From Billgrantia azerbaijanica (GTDB taxonomy: Bacteria > Pseudomonadota > Gammaproteobacteria > Pseudomonadales > Halomonadaceae), in assembly GCA_004551485.1 (NCBI GenBank), contig SBLD01000024.1, positions 1 through 39,650 on the forward strand: 39,650 bases of DNA. Reading direction: 5' to 3'. Positions 1 through 6,540 of this stretch are shown piece by piece (the stretch's first letter is position 1; each line of letters opens with the position of its first letter). Position numbers and translations under genes: made by a program. The notes beneath the pieces were generated by a model. It searched no databases. It worked only from the letters and a program-made list of their open reading frames with translations, and had not been told where the DNA came from.

Positions 1-81
1 TGATTGTGATCTGGCGAGATCAATCAACAGGATACGCCACCCTTTCTACCTCCTCCCATACACCAGAAGTCACCATAGCTC
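1..81. repeat. Left copy of an 81-bp terminal inverted repeat
   Basis: The first 81 bases are the exact reverse complement of the last 81 bases of the window; identity stops abruptly at base 82. The outermost 26 bases form an imperfect hairpin: TGATCT and AGATCA around a GGCG loop, extended by TGAT/ATCA with a two-base bulge. The repeat has no attC features and no transposase I recognise. The likeliest explanation is that both ends of the sequence run into the same repeated element in opposite orientations. Confidence 0.9.
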
Positions 82-130
82 GGCTCAGCATGGCGCGGTC
101 CTTACAGGTTTGGTCACCAGCAAGGAAAGG

Positions 131-745
131 TCATGCGGGTCGGGGGGACAATCTGTTTTGATGATTTATGGACTTATAGCTCCGGCGTCGACAGAGCAGA
201 AGGAATCCCAAATAAAAGCCGACGATCACGCCCCCCTGGTAGAAGAAACCGTCTACGTCCACCAAACCAGGAAACAGCCACCCGAAGCCATGAGCTAACT
301 GCGAAAAGACAAGAGGTGTTATTCCTGCGCCGGTTAGAACATCCATAAGCGGCATCGAGGCCGAACCAAGACCGAAGAACCCGAGCCACCCTAGATATTC
401 CCGTATCACCCGACGGTGGTGGAAAACCCACCCGAGCGACGCCCAGGAGGCGGCCGATAAGCCACAAAGGACCAGAAGATACTGGCCTACAGTGCGCGCG
501 ATCTCCAGCGGGAGAAGAGCGACCACAATGAACGCAACAAATGAGGTGCCCGCCACTAGACCAAAGATGCTTGTAAGGAAATAGACCGAATCAAGAAGCT
601 TACGCTGCTTGAGGTTCCTGATCAGATTTTTAAACCCGTTGTCCGAGTCGCGGAGCAGCTGCTGAGCGCTCGGATGCTGGATAAGCGCTTCCCCCATGAA
701 GTAGGCCGAGGCTAGCACATGGACTAGTAAAGATAGCTCTTTCAT
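131..745 (-). CDS. Hypothetical polytopic membrane protein, last cassette of the array
   Basis: The 204-residue product has about four hydrophobic segments: around residues 52-82, 88-108, 115-140 and 170-195. The C-terminus is basic. I do not recognise the family. The start is set at the ATG 12 bases after the attC core GTTGGGC, preceded by a purine-rich GAGAAGAAGA; an in-frame start further upstream would run through the attC. The matching R'' core expected downstream (GCCCAAC in this orientation) is absent, so the 3' end of the cassette has probably been lost or diverged before the terminal repeat. Function unknown; cassette cargo is often adaptive, but nothing here shows what it does. Confidence 0.7.
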   Translation of the reverse strand: MKELSLLVHVLASAYFMGEALIQHPSAQQLLRDSDNGFKNLIRNLKQRKLLDSVYFLTSIFGLVAGTSFVAFIVVALLPLEIARTVGQYLLVLCGLSAASWASLGWVFHHRRVIREYLGWLGFFGLGSASMPLMDVLTGAGITPLVFSQLAHGFGWLFPGLVDVDGFFYQGGVIVGFYLGFLLLCRRRSYKSINHQNRLSPRPA

Positions 746-757
746 TCTTCTTCTCGC

Positions 758-841
758 GCCCAACGCTTGCAGCATGCGCGCCCACGAAATGGAGCCGTAG
801 GCGCAATGTAGTGGGCGTCGCCGTGCCTGCACTGGTTAGGC
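758..841 (-). other. attC recombination site 1
   Basis: On the minus strand the site begins with GCCTAAC (R'') and ends with GTTGGGC (R'), 84 bases in all. The inner arms pair as TGCAGGCA against TGCAGCA once folded, leaving one extra base on the left arm. That extrahelical base on the L'' side is expected of a true attC and gives the same orientation as the genes. The stop codon of the upstream cassette gene (TAA, 836-838) lies inside the R'' core. Confidence 0.88.
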
Positions 842-1681
842 ATAACTCCCTTCTTCGAATTGGGCCTTTAGGACATCAAAGTCTAAGATCTCAATCTCTA
901 TCGGAACAATGGAGGCTGAAGTGAATTCCGAAAATAGTTCTTCTATCCGCCCTTTTCCTTCATCAGACAAGCCATCAACAACGGCCACATAGACTAGCTT
1001 TACTTCAGAGTTTTTGCTGAAAGCTGCCAGACGCATAGCCTTGTAGGCTATTTCACTCATCCTATTCCGAAGATTCTTCTTGAAGCTATCACCTTTGAAA
1101 TACTGGATTTCGAAAGCTGTTAATAGGTTTTCGGAAACCGAAAGTCCATCTACCTGGACCCTTTGGTTTCCTCTCCTCAGTTCTTGATCCTCCAGGATTT
1201 GGATCTTTCTATCTTCCCGTATTTTTTTGATTGCAAGCCGTTCTGCCAGAGCGTATTCACGAAAAACCCCACTTCTACTTTCTAGAGGTTTGCGCGAGAA
1301 GCTTGGGGAAGAAAAAGTAAGCTCTGAGGGCACACTAGCTGAAGTTTCACTTACACCGTACTTTTCGATTTCTTCTCTTTGCTTTTCTTCTTTTTCTACC
1401 GGAGTAAGGGCTCTCAAAAAGGTTTCATCACTGACAAAGTCCTTAGGCGCATACAGTTTTGTATGGTGTTGGCTTACCAGCCATGCGAACACCCCCAACA
1501 CGAGGAAGGGAAAAATCACCAAGAACCATATCAGCGGTGTCCGCTCTTCCGGAGTCAAAAAGTCTGCAGAAGAGCTCAGAACAAAGCCTGCAATCCCGTA
1601 AAGCAACACTATGAACAGGGCAATGATGCCCAGCGGACTTCCTGACAAACGCTCCGCTGTGTCCCCAAAATTTTTAATCAT
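836..1681 (-). CDS. Hypothetical membrane-anchored protein with large cytosolic domain (cassette 3)
   Basis: The product has 281 residues. Two N-terminal hydrophobic segments (about 17-37 and 51-71) form a hairpin anchor. A charged linker rich in Ser, Glu and Lys (about 75-165) leads to a folded C-terminal domain (about 165-281). That domain carries VDGL followed by FEIQYFKG, a spacing that recalls the D...ExQ/K core of PD-(D/E)xK nucleases, but this resemblance is weak and is my inference. The ATG at 1681 is chosen over an upstream TTG because AGAAGGA lies just before it. The stop codon overlaps the attC core, as is common in compact cassettes. Base composition is clearly AT-richer than the core region. 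Function unknown. Confidence 0.7.
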   Translation of the reverse strand: MIKNFGDTAERLSGSPLGIIALFIVLLYGIAGFVLSSSADFLTPEERTPLIWFLVIFPFLVLGVFAWLVSQHHTKLYAPKDFVSDETFLRALTPVEKEEKQREEIEKYGVSETSASVPSELTFSSPSFSRKPLESRSGVFREYALAERLAIKKIREDRKIQILEDQELRRGNQRVQVDGLSVSENLLTAFEIQYFKGDSFKKNLRNRMSEIAYKAMRLAAFSKNSEVKLVYVAVVDGLSDEGKGRIEELFSEFTSASIVPIEIEILDFDVLKAQFEEGSYA

Positions 1682-1708
1682 CTGCTTCCTTCTCAATGCG
1701 GAACTACT

Positions 1709-1786
1709 GCCTAACGCCCGCCATAAACGGCGCGAGGAACGAGCGTCCGGCGACCAACGGGAGCGAATTTAATGGCTTGGTTAGGT
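1709..1786 (-). other. attC recombination site 2
   Basis: A 78-base site. On the minus strand it starts with ACCTAAC and ends with GTTAGGC. The inner arms read GCCATTAAA on the left and, after reverse complementing the right, GCCATAAA, so a single extra T sits on the left arm as the extrahelical base of L''. The stop codon of the preceding cassette gene is 7 bases upstream. Confidence 0.9.
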
Positions 1787-1793
1787 GCGGACT

Positions 1794-2351
1794 TCATGAC
1801 CCACCTTTTATGACATTTTTGAAGAATTCATCGCTCGCCCGAGACTCCATAGACATGTATTGCTTTCCTGCAGCTTCGTTTAATCTGGCGCGTAATATCG
1901 GGTCTGTTTCAGCCCTTGAGGCCAGTTCGTTTGCGCAAGACTCAACTGCCTCTAATAAGTCATCAGCACGAACGGCAACGTATTTTCCAGGGTATTCTTG
2001 GTCGTAAGCTTTCTGGGCCGAAGTCGGATCATCGGTGCCGAAGGAGTAGAAAACAGCCCTAGCTTTTCCAGTAGCACTGAGGTCAGACTCCCAACCTAAA
2101 TTGTGAACCACAGAGCAACGGGCTGAATATAGCTCTAACGAGGTGCAGCTCAATTTACTATTCGGAGTCAGATATTCATCGCAAAATTTGATGAATCGCT
2201 GACGGACACTTTTTATCGAACCTCCATACACCGCCCATGCGAGAGTGTCGATGGAAGCGTAAACGAGCACAAGCATCGGTATATCCAAACCCTGCTGACG
2301 GCATAGCCGAGCCCCTCGAAACATCTTCGCGAATGTACTGGGATGGATCAT
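1794..2351 (-). CDS. Hypothetical protein with a HEPN-like RxxxxH motif (cassette 2)
   Basis: The product is 185 residues, soluble and mostly helical by composition. The stretch LYSARCSVVHN holds Arg78-x4-His83, the motif seen in HEPN domains (many of them RNases or RNA-binding helical proteins), near the end of a helical half as usual. An earlier YASIDTLAW segment (31-39) is also seen in uncharacterised proteins of this type. The ATG is 10 bases beyond the core site GTTAGGT, so gene and cassette fit tightly. No partner antitoxin is encoded in the same cassette. The HEPN assignment rests on motif and fold expectation only; the protein could be a catalytically inert relative. Confidence 0.7.
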   Translation of the reverse strand: MIHPSTFAKMFRGARLCRQQGLDIPMLVLVYASIDTLAWAVYGGSIKSVRQRFIKFCDEYLTPNSKLSCTSLELYSARCSVVHNLGWESDLSATGKARAVFYSFGTDDPTSAQKAYDQEYPGKYVAVRADDLLEAVESCANELASRAETDPILRARLNEAAGKQYMSMESRASDEFFKNVIKGGS

Positions 2352-2361
2352 GCTTCAAAGC

Positions 2362-2422
2362 ACCTAACGCGGAGCGAAGCGGCGGCCCGTCAGGGACGTC
2401 CGACTTACGCGGCTTGTTATCA
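2362..2422 (-). other. attC recombination site 3
   Basis: The shortest site, 61 bases. On the minus strand it runs from TGATAAC to GTTAGGT. The left core departs from the RYYYAAC consensus but exactly complements the cassette start GTTATCA at 2843-2849, as expected if cassette and attC excised together. The arms GCGTAAG and GCGAAG again leave one extra T on the left. The stop codon of the GFA-like gene lies 5 bases upstream. Confidence 0.82.
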
Positions 2423-2427
2423 CTGCC

Positions 2428-2826
2428 TCAGTCATTCTCGGTGAACTGAGGCAAATCGTCGGTAATCTCAAACCACGGAGCCTTGCTGCCCACGAAAACA
2501 TGGCGGTCTGCATGCACGCCTGGATCGGTGTCGAGGGTGCCCAATGGAAGCGCGTAGACCTCCGGCTTTGCATTGAACTTCGTATGAATGCTTGACCCGC
2601 AATTTGAGCAAAATACCTTGAACTCTCCCGGCGACGACTCGTAGGTTTTGAGTAGTTCTGCGCCTCTGACGGTTCGCCAGTCATCGGCCTGCACCTTTGC
2701 GCAGGTTCGGAAAGCGGCCGCATGGAGCTTGCGGCACATAGAGCAATGGCAGTTGTACACGTCACTAAGGTCGCCATTCACTTCATATTGGACGCCACCA
2801 CAAAGGCAACTACCTGATAGGCTCAT
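2428..2826 (-). CDS. GFA-family (glutathione-dependent formaldehyde-activating-like) zinc protein, cassette 1
   Basis: The 132-residue protein matches the GFA/Mss4-like fold along its whole length. CLCGG (Cys7, Cys9), NCHCSMC (Cys26, Cys28, Cys31) and FCSNCGS (Cys73, Cys76) are the two zinc-binding clusters of the family. The reference member promotes glutathione addition to formaldehyde; most small relatives have no proven substrate, so only the fold can be named. GFA genes are frequent integron cargo. The gene begins 17 bases inside the cassette boundary at 2843-2849 and is the first of the array, closest to the candidate promoter. Confidence 0.9.
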   Translation of the reverse strand: MSLSGSCLCGGVQYEVNGDLSDVYNCHCSMCRKLHAAAFRTCAKVQADDWRTVRGAELLKTYESSPGEFKVFCSNCGSSIHTKFNAKPEVYALPLGTLDTDPGVHADRHVFVGSKAPWFEITDDLPQFTEND

Positions 2827-2842
2827 TTCTCAGCTCCATATG

Positions 2843-2849
2843 TGATAAC
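2843..2849 (-). other. Core site at the start of the first cassette
   Basis: The sequence read on the minus strand is GTTATCA, the exact complement of the R'' core of attC site 3. It marks the outer limit of the array. What lies beyond (2850-2900) should be attI or the remains of another attC. I see two copies of CTGCGCGTYC (2860-2869 and 2888-2897), which could be integrase-binding direct repeats, but no folded attC. Confidence 0.65.
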
Positions 2850-3457
2850 AGTGATTGGACTGCGCGTCCTGATATTGAATGAACATCCTGCGCGTTCAAC
2901 AATATTATCTGACGCGCTTCATTTCTTCCAACTCATTGATTTCTCTCGCACCTGAGTATAGCTCGGCCACCTATGCAGAATTCGCGCGCTTGTGCGTTTT
3001 GCCGGAACCAATAATACTGTATGCATATCCATGCAAAGAAGGAGCTACCAGATGGATACGCATAGCAAGCCACCAAAGCTGATGGACCGGGTGAAGGCTA
3101 CCATGCGAGTGAAGCGCTATAGTCCACGCACCGAGAAAATCTACTGCTACTGAATACGCTACTGCATTCGCTTCCATGGCGTGAGCCACACTGCCAACAT
3201 GTGAGGCTCCTGATTTATACCAGGCAAGGGCTTTGCCGGCGTGCGCAGCCCTCTGGGGTAAGCGAACGCCGAGGCGTTCAGGCACGCTACCGCCAGGGAA
3301 TGCCGGTCACCGGCCCCCCCCCCACCTTGGCGGTTACTGGCCGCCGGTATGCCTTCATCGGACGATGTTAAAATCCGATTTGAAGCGCTGATTCACATTA
3401 GCCTTGCCAAATAAACCATCGGCACGTTCAGCGGCATCTTGAGCCTGGTACCCAGCC
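2850..3457. other. Stretch with no convincing gene
   Basis: Apart from the candidate array promoter and the short repeats near the cassette boundary, this holds only short, unconvincing reading frames. I looked for a remnant of an integron integrase and found none. Notable are a 7-bp inverted repeat GAACGCC/GGCGTTC near 3264 and a run of ten C at 3314-3323 within a small GC-rich palindromic patch. Confidence 0.5.
2904..2931 (-). promoter_or_regulatory. Candidate promoter reading into the cassette array
   Basis: On the minus strand TTGGAA (2931-2926) and GATAAT (2909-2904) are separated by 16 bases, a fair sigma-70 match. It lies outside the first cassette boundary and about 78 bases upstream of the GFA start, where an integron Pc promoter would be. 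Transcription from it would cross all four cassette genes. Predicted by eye only. Confidence 0.45.
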
Positions 3458-4228
3458 TTACGCCGCATCCTGCACCTCCCGGCACTTGGGATAGGCCGAG
3501 CATCCCCAGAATCGGTTGCCGGCGTTTGCGCCCCGCTTCGAGGTGCGTAGCACCATGACGCTGCCGCACTTCGGGCAGGTTCTGTCGGAACTCGACTCGA
3601 AGCGGGCCTTGAGCTGTTTCACGTGCTGACGGTGCGTTTCCCGGTTGGGCGCCAGCCGCCCGGTTTCGATTCTTTCCAGCGCTTCCTGAATCTGAAAATC
3701 GTTCAACACAGGCTCGTGGAACGACTTGATGTAGCGCACATAGCCGCCGCCGATAGTGACGTTGTCAGGCATCTTGGTCTTGAAGACGGCGCTGCCCGAG
3801 AAAACCACTACCGAGTGGATGGCTTCCAAGGGCACGTCGAGCAAGGCTTCCAGCGCCTTCACATGCTTGTAGTTCTGGCGCAGCGGATTCTGGAATTTGA
3901 ACGACTTGCGGTAGAGCTTCTGGGTCCACTGCGCCTGCTTTTCGCTGCCGAAGATCCAGCCCATCATATGCTTGGTTTCGATGACGAAGATGCCGTACCG
4001 GGAAACCAGGACGTGATCGATCTGGGTGGTGCCGTCGGGCGTGGGCAGCGTGACGTCGTGGATGCCGTGATAAACCTCTGCTGGCAGCCGAAACCTGGCG
4101 ATCAGCTTGACGAAGGCTTCGCCGAACAGGCCTTTGAACCACCGAGACTTGAGGATGCCGAGCAGCACAAGGATGGGAAGCAACCACCACAGCGGCCTAG
4201 CGGCTTCGTAAATGATCGAGTAATCCAA
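3458..4228 (-). CDS. NERD-domain protein with C-terminal topoisomerase-type zinc finger
   Basis: 256 residues. A hydrophobic segment at about 13-25 probably anchors the protein in the inner membrane. The NERD (nuclease-related) domain spans about 36-150, with the core QIDHVLVSRYGIFVIETK giving Asp71, Glu84 and Lys86, the expected nuclease-like triad. The C-terminus has a topoisomerase-IA-type C4 zinc finger (Cys218, Cys221, Cys243, Cys249). The combination is widespread and is presumed to act on nucleic acid, but its role is not established. The start is a TTG with AGGTGAG eight bases upstream; the nearby ATG is out of frame. It lies between the cassette array and the YdeI-like gene and seems monocistronic. 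Confidence 0.88.
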   Translation of the reverse strand: MDYSIIYEAARPLWWLLPILVLLGILKSRWFKGLFGEAFVKLIARFRLPAEVYHGIHDVTLPTPDGTTQIDHVLVSRYGIFVIETKHMMGWIFGSEKQAQWTQKLYRKSFKFQNPLRQNYKHVKALEALLDVPLEAIHSVVVFSGSAVFKTKMPDNVTIGGGYVRYIKSFHEPVLNDFQIQEALERIETGRLAPNRETHRQHVKQLKARFESSSDRTCPKCGSVMVLRTSKRGANAGNRFWGCSAYPKCREVQDAA

Positions 4229-4609
4229 GGTTTCATCTCACCTGGAAGATTTCTGGACCGGATCTTAGCTTCAGCCCGCTTCGCTCCCAAGCTAACGCCT
4301 TCTTACGTGTCAATCTACGTATCGAGCCTGTTTTTTTGACCTGGGTCGTGTCGGCATGGTTGGAGGCTTACGGCTTGTAAGCCATGTCGCACATCGCAAT
4401 GGTGGCTACGTTCGTTACGAAATTCGCTCGCCCTCCCGACCTGTGAGGCACACCAAATCACGACACCACACGCCAGGAACACGCCGCTGAACAGCCCATG
4501 GAGCATGGCTGACCGTGGCCGTGTCGGCCGAACAGGAAGTTCTTGCCTCAGCATAGGGAGAGTACGACAAGCCCTCCAGTCAGCACTCACTCACCTGCTA
4601 TTGTCAGGG
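4229..4609. other. Intergenic stretch, possibly with one very small membrane protein
   Basis: A minus-strand frame at 4315-4506 could encode about 63 residues with one hydrophobic segment (LFSGVFLACGVVIWCA), but it has no ribosome-binding site and its C-terminal half has no protein-like character. A 7-bp inverted repeat GGCTTAC/GTAAGCC sits at 4365-4383 and a run of seven T at 4331-4337. I do not call a gene. Confidence 0.35.
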
Positions 4610-5197
4610 TCATCGGTCATTCAGCCCCTTACCCTCGAGAATGCTGGGTATGCACTTCTCGATTCTCGATGCCCGCGTACTGGATTGCTTGGCAGCGGAG
4701 AAATGGAGGATGTAGCCTCGCTGCCGCCCCAGTGTCAGTGCTTCAAAAGCGGCTTTCAAGGCTGGGTCGGCGTCCAACACCACCTGGAATTCCTCGGGGT
4801 ACGTCAGCTCGTGCTTCTCCTTGAAAGCCACCGTCAGACCGGCTTTCTCCACGGCGATGGCCTCATGGATATAGGCCTTCAGCGTGGCTGCCATCGCCTC
4901 GATGTCCCGAATCTGGGTGAAGCGAACCTGGCGCATCGCCTGTGAATGCTCTCCCGGCCTGACGAGGATACCCTCGGGGTCCTTCAACAAGCTGCCCTTG
5001 AAGAAACCCAGCGCACAGTACGCCTTCATGCCGAAGAGCATGGCCACGTTGCTGTTCTCGCACGAGTAGCAGAGCTTCCCCCACTTTACCTGCTCGGTCA
5101 GCTGGCAGTCGAGAAGCAGGGCTCTCAACTGCTTCCGTTCTTCGTGCCATTCAGGCTTGTTCAGTAAGACATCCACCCTTGGATCGATACTTGCCAT
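4610..5197 (-). CDS. YdeI/OmpD-associated family protein
   Basis: 195 residues, starting MASIDPRVDVLLNKPEWHEE. The N-terminal half has the DUF1801-like pattern VKWGKLCYSCENSNVAMLFGMKAYCALGFFKG typical of YdeI proteins. The C-terminal part ends in the family signature of a short helical segment with AAKQSSTRASRIEKC, close to the conserved SAKRxxTRxxRIE. E. coli YdeI is linked to polymyxin/bacteriocin tolerance, but a biochemical role is not established. The gene is followed at 5216-5271 by a short tandem repeat in its upstream region. Likely monocistronic. Confidence 0.88.
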   Translation of the reverse strand: MASIDPRVDVLLNKPEWHEERKQLRALLLDCQLTEQVKWGKLCYSCENSNVAMLFGMKAYCALGFFKGSLLKDPEGILVRPGEHSQAMRQVRFTQIRDIEAMAATLKAYIHEAIAVEKAGLTVAFKEKHELTYPEEFQVVLDADPALKAAFEALTLGRQRGYILHFSAAKQSSTRASRIEKCIPSILEGKGLNDR

Positions 5198-5215
5198 TGC
5201 TTGCTTCGCTCTTTC

Positions 5216-5271
5216 GATGACTTAGGCTCGATGACCTGGGATCGATGGCTCGGGCTCAATGACTTGGGACG
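5216..5271. repeat. Four imperfect 14-bp tandem repeats
   Basis: Four consecutive units read GATGACTTAGGCTC, GATGACCTGGGATC, GATGGCTCGGGCTC and AATGACTTGGGACG. They lie just upstream of the YdeI-like gene start and downstream of the truncated acetyltransferase. Copy number could vary between strains; no function is evident. Confidence 0.75.
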
Positions 5272-5327
5272 ACGACTCCACCAGTCAGTGCTTACTCATC
5301 CAGAGAGGCCGGTCATGCCTTCTCCTT

Positions 5328-5738
5328 TCAGCACGATTCGCCACTTCCGAGGGAGCGTATCACCCGGCAGGGATTACCGCCGGCAAACACCTCCTCGGGG
5401 ACGCTCTTGGTCACCACGCTGCCGGCGCCGATGACCGAGCGCGCGCCGATGGTGACGGCCGCCACATCGAGGATCACGCAGTTGAAGTTGAAGAACACCC
5501 GCTCGCCCAGGGTGATGTTGCCGCCGTAGTCGCAATGGAACGGCGGCTCGATGAACGTGCCCTTGCCCATGGTACCGAACAGTTCGAGCAGCAGCCGCTT
5601 GCGCTCCTTGCCCTGGTCGTCGCTCGAGTCGTTGAACGCCTTGGTCAGCAGGCGGGCGCGATGTCGCTCATGAAGCAACTGGTCATCGCGCGGGTCGTAG
5701 AGTTCGCCGGCCAGCATCTTCTCTTTCTCGGTGCGCAT
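5328..5738 (-). pseudogene. Maltose O-acetyltransferase-like gene with an internal in-frame deletion
   Basis: The product is 136 residues, while Maa/NodL-family enzymes are about 183-190. The N-terminal Mac domain (starting MRTEKEKMLAGELYD) and the beginning of the left-handed beta-helix (GNITLGERVFFNFNCVILD) align well. After VTIG (residue 98, base 5445) the sequence jumps straight to ARSVIGAGSVVTK and GNPCRVIR at the C-terminus. About 54 residues are missing, including the segment with the catalytic His of the YTATHP motif and the IGDxVWIGG coil. In relatives VTIG-like motifs flank this segment, so a deletion between short direct repeats is likely. The frame is intact, with a good ribosome-binding site (GGAAGGGA). 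Acetyltransferase activity is not expected. Confidence 0.85.
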
Positions 5739-5829
5739 CGTTTCCCTTCCTTGTCATGCCGGGCTCTGTCGCCCCCGGTAAGAACTCACTTACTCTAGCC
5801 CACCCAGAGAAGCGCAGCCCGGTGCTCCG

Positions 5830-6540
5830 TCACCACCCCAGCAGTCGCCACGCCAGGGGCAGGAAGAGCGCGCTGAACACCCCGGTCAGGCTCATGCCGA
5901 GCGAAGCGAAGGCGCCGGCCGTGGGGCCGATCTCGAAGGCGCGGATGGTGCCGATGGCGTGGCCGTTGACGCCCAGCACGAAGCCGAGAATCCGCGGGTC
6001 GGTGATCTTCATCAGCCGAGCGAGCAGCGCGACGAAGATGGTCGACAGGACGCCGGTGATCAACAGGCCGCCGAGCATCAGCGACAGCGAACCGCCGATC
6101 TGTTCCACAATGCCGATGGCGATGGGCGCGGTGACCGACTTGGGGGCCAGCGAGGCCATGATCTCCGGCGGTGCGCCCAGCAGCCAGACCAGGAAGACGG
6201 AGTAGAACGCCGCCAGCAGCGCGGCGAGCGGCAGGCAGAGCAGGATCGTCCGCCACAGGTCGCGAATGTGGTGACGCTGCTGGTAGAGCGGCACCGCCAG
6301 GGCCACGGTGGCGGGCCCCAGCAGCAGGGTCAGCCACCCGGCGTTGCGCCGGTACTCCGCATAGTCGAGATCCAGCAGCCACAGCAGCGCGGCCGTCACC
6401 ACCGCCGCGATCAGCACCGCGGGGCACCAGCTCGGCCGACCGAGCCGTTCGAAGAGCGCCATGCCGCCCAGGTACGCGGCCAGGGTGAGCGCAATGGCAA
6501 GGATCGGCGACTCCAGCAGCGAGGCGTGCAGGGCACTCAT
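5830..6540 (-). CDS. lrgB: LrgB/CidB family inner-membrane protein
   Basis: 236 residues with multiple hydrophobic segments. The conserved LrgB core is present: APKSVTAPIAIGIVEQIGG and LGVNGHAIGTIRAFEIG. LrgB partners a small holin-like CidA/LrgA protein; the pair affects murein hydrolase export or cell lysis, and relatives carry glycolate or other small organic acids. The ATG overlaps the stop of the upstream cidA-like gene by four bases (ATGA), so the two are translationally coupled. No LysR or two-component regulator lies beside the pair. The gene symbol is by family, not by proven role. Confidence 0.92.
   Translation of the reverse strand: MSALHASLLESPILAIALTLAAYLGGMALFERLGRPSWCPAVLIAAVVTAALLWLLDLDYAEYRRNAGWLTLLLGPATVALAVPLYQQRHHIRDLWRTILLCLPLAALLAAFYSVFLVWLLGAPPEIMASLAPKSVTAPIAIGIVEQIGGSLSLMLGGLLITGVLSTIFVALLARLMKITDPRILGFVLGVNGHAIGTIRAFEIGPTAGAFASLGMSLTGVFSALFLPLAWRLLGW

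Larger units (their letters stand above)
131..2849 (-). mobile_element. Integron gene-cassette array without an integrase (CALIN-like)
   Basis: Four same-strand genes are separated by three short sites with integron core sequences. Read on the minus strand the order is GFA-like, HEPN-like, membrane-anchored protein, polytopic membrane protein. For three cassettes the 7-base core at the cassette start is exactly complementary to the R'' core of the attC at its end: GTTATCA with TGATAAC, GTTAGGT with ACCTAAC, GTTAGGC with GCCTAAC. This is the signature of cassettes that were once circles. The DNA is more AT-rich than the rest of the window. No intI gene lies nearby, so the array is orphan or has been separated from its integrase. 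The last cassette has no recognisable attC before the terminal repeat. Confidence 0.85.

Noticed and set aside
1-81. Terminal inverted repeats as telomeres of a linear replicon
   Set aside because: The window is full of chromosomal-type metabolic genes with no replication or telomere-resolving gene, and a contig break at a duplicated repeat explains the ends more simply.
745-832. Longer start for the last cassette gene (29 more residues)
   Set aside because: The extension is Arg-rich and translates the attC site; the ATG after the core site has a purine-rich ribosome-binding site.
2879-3285. Short frames on both strands in the region beyond the cassettes as genes or an integrase remnant
   Set aside because: None has integrase motifs, a ribosome-binding site or protein-like composition.
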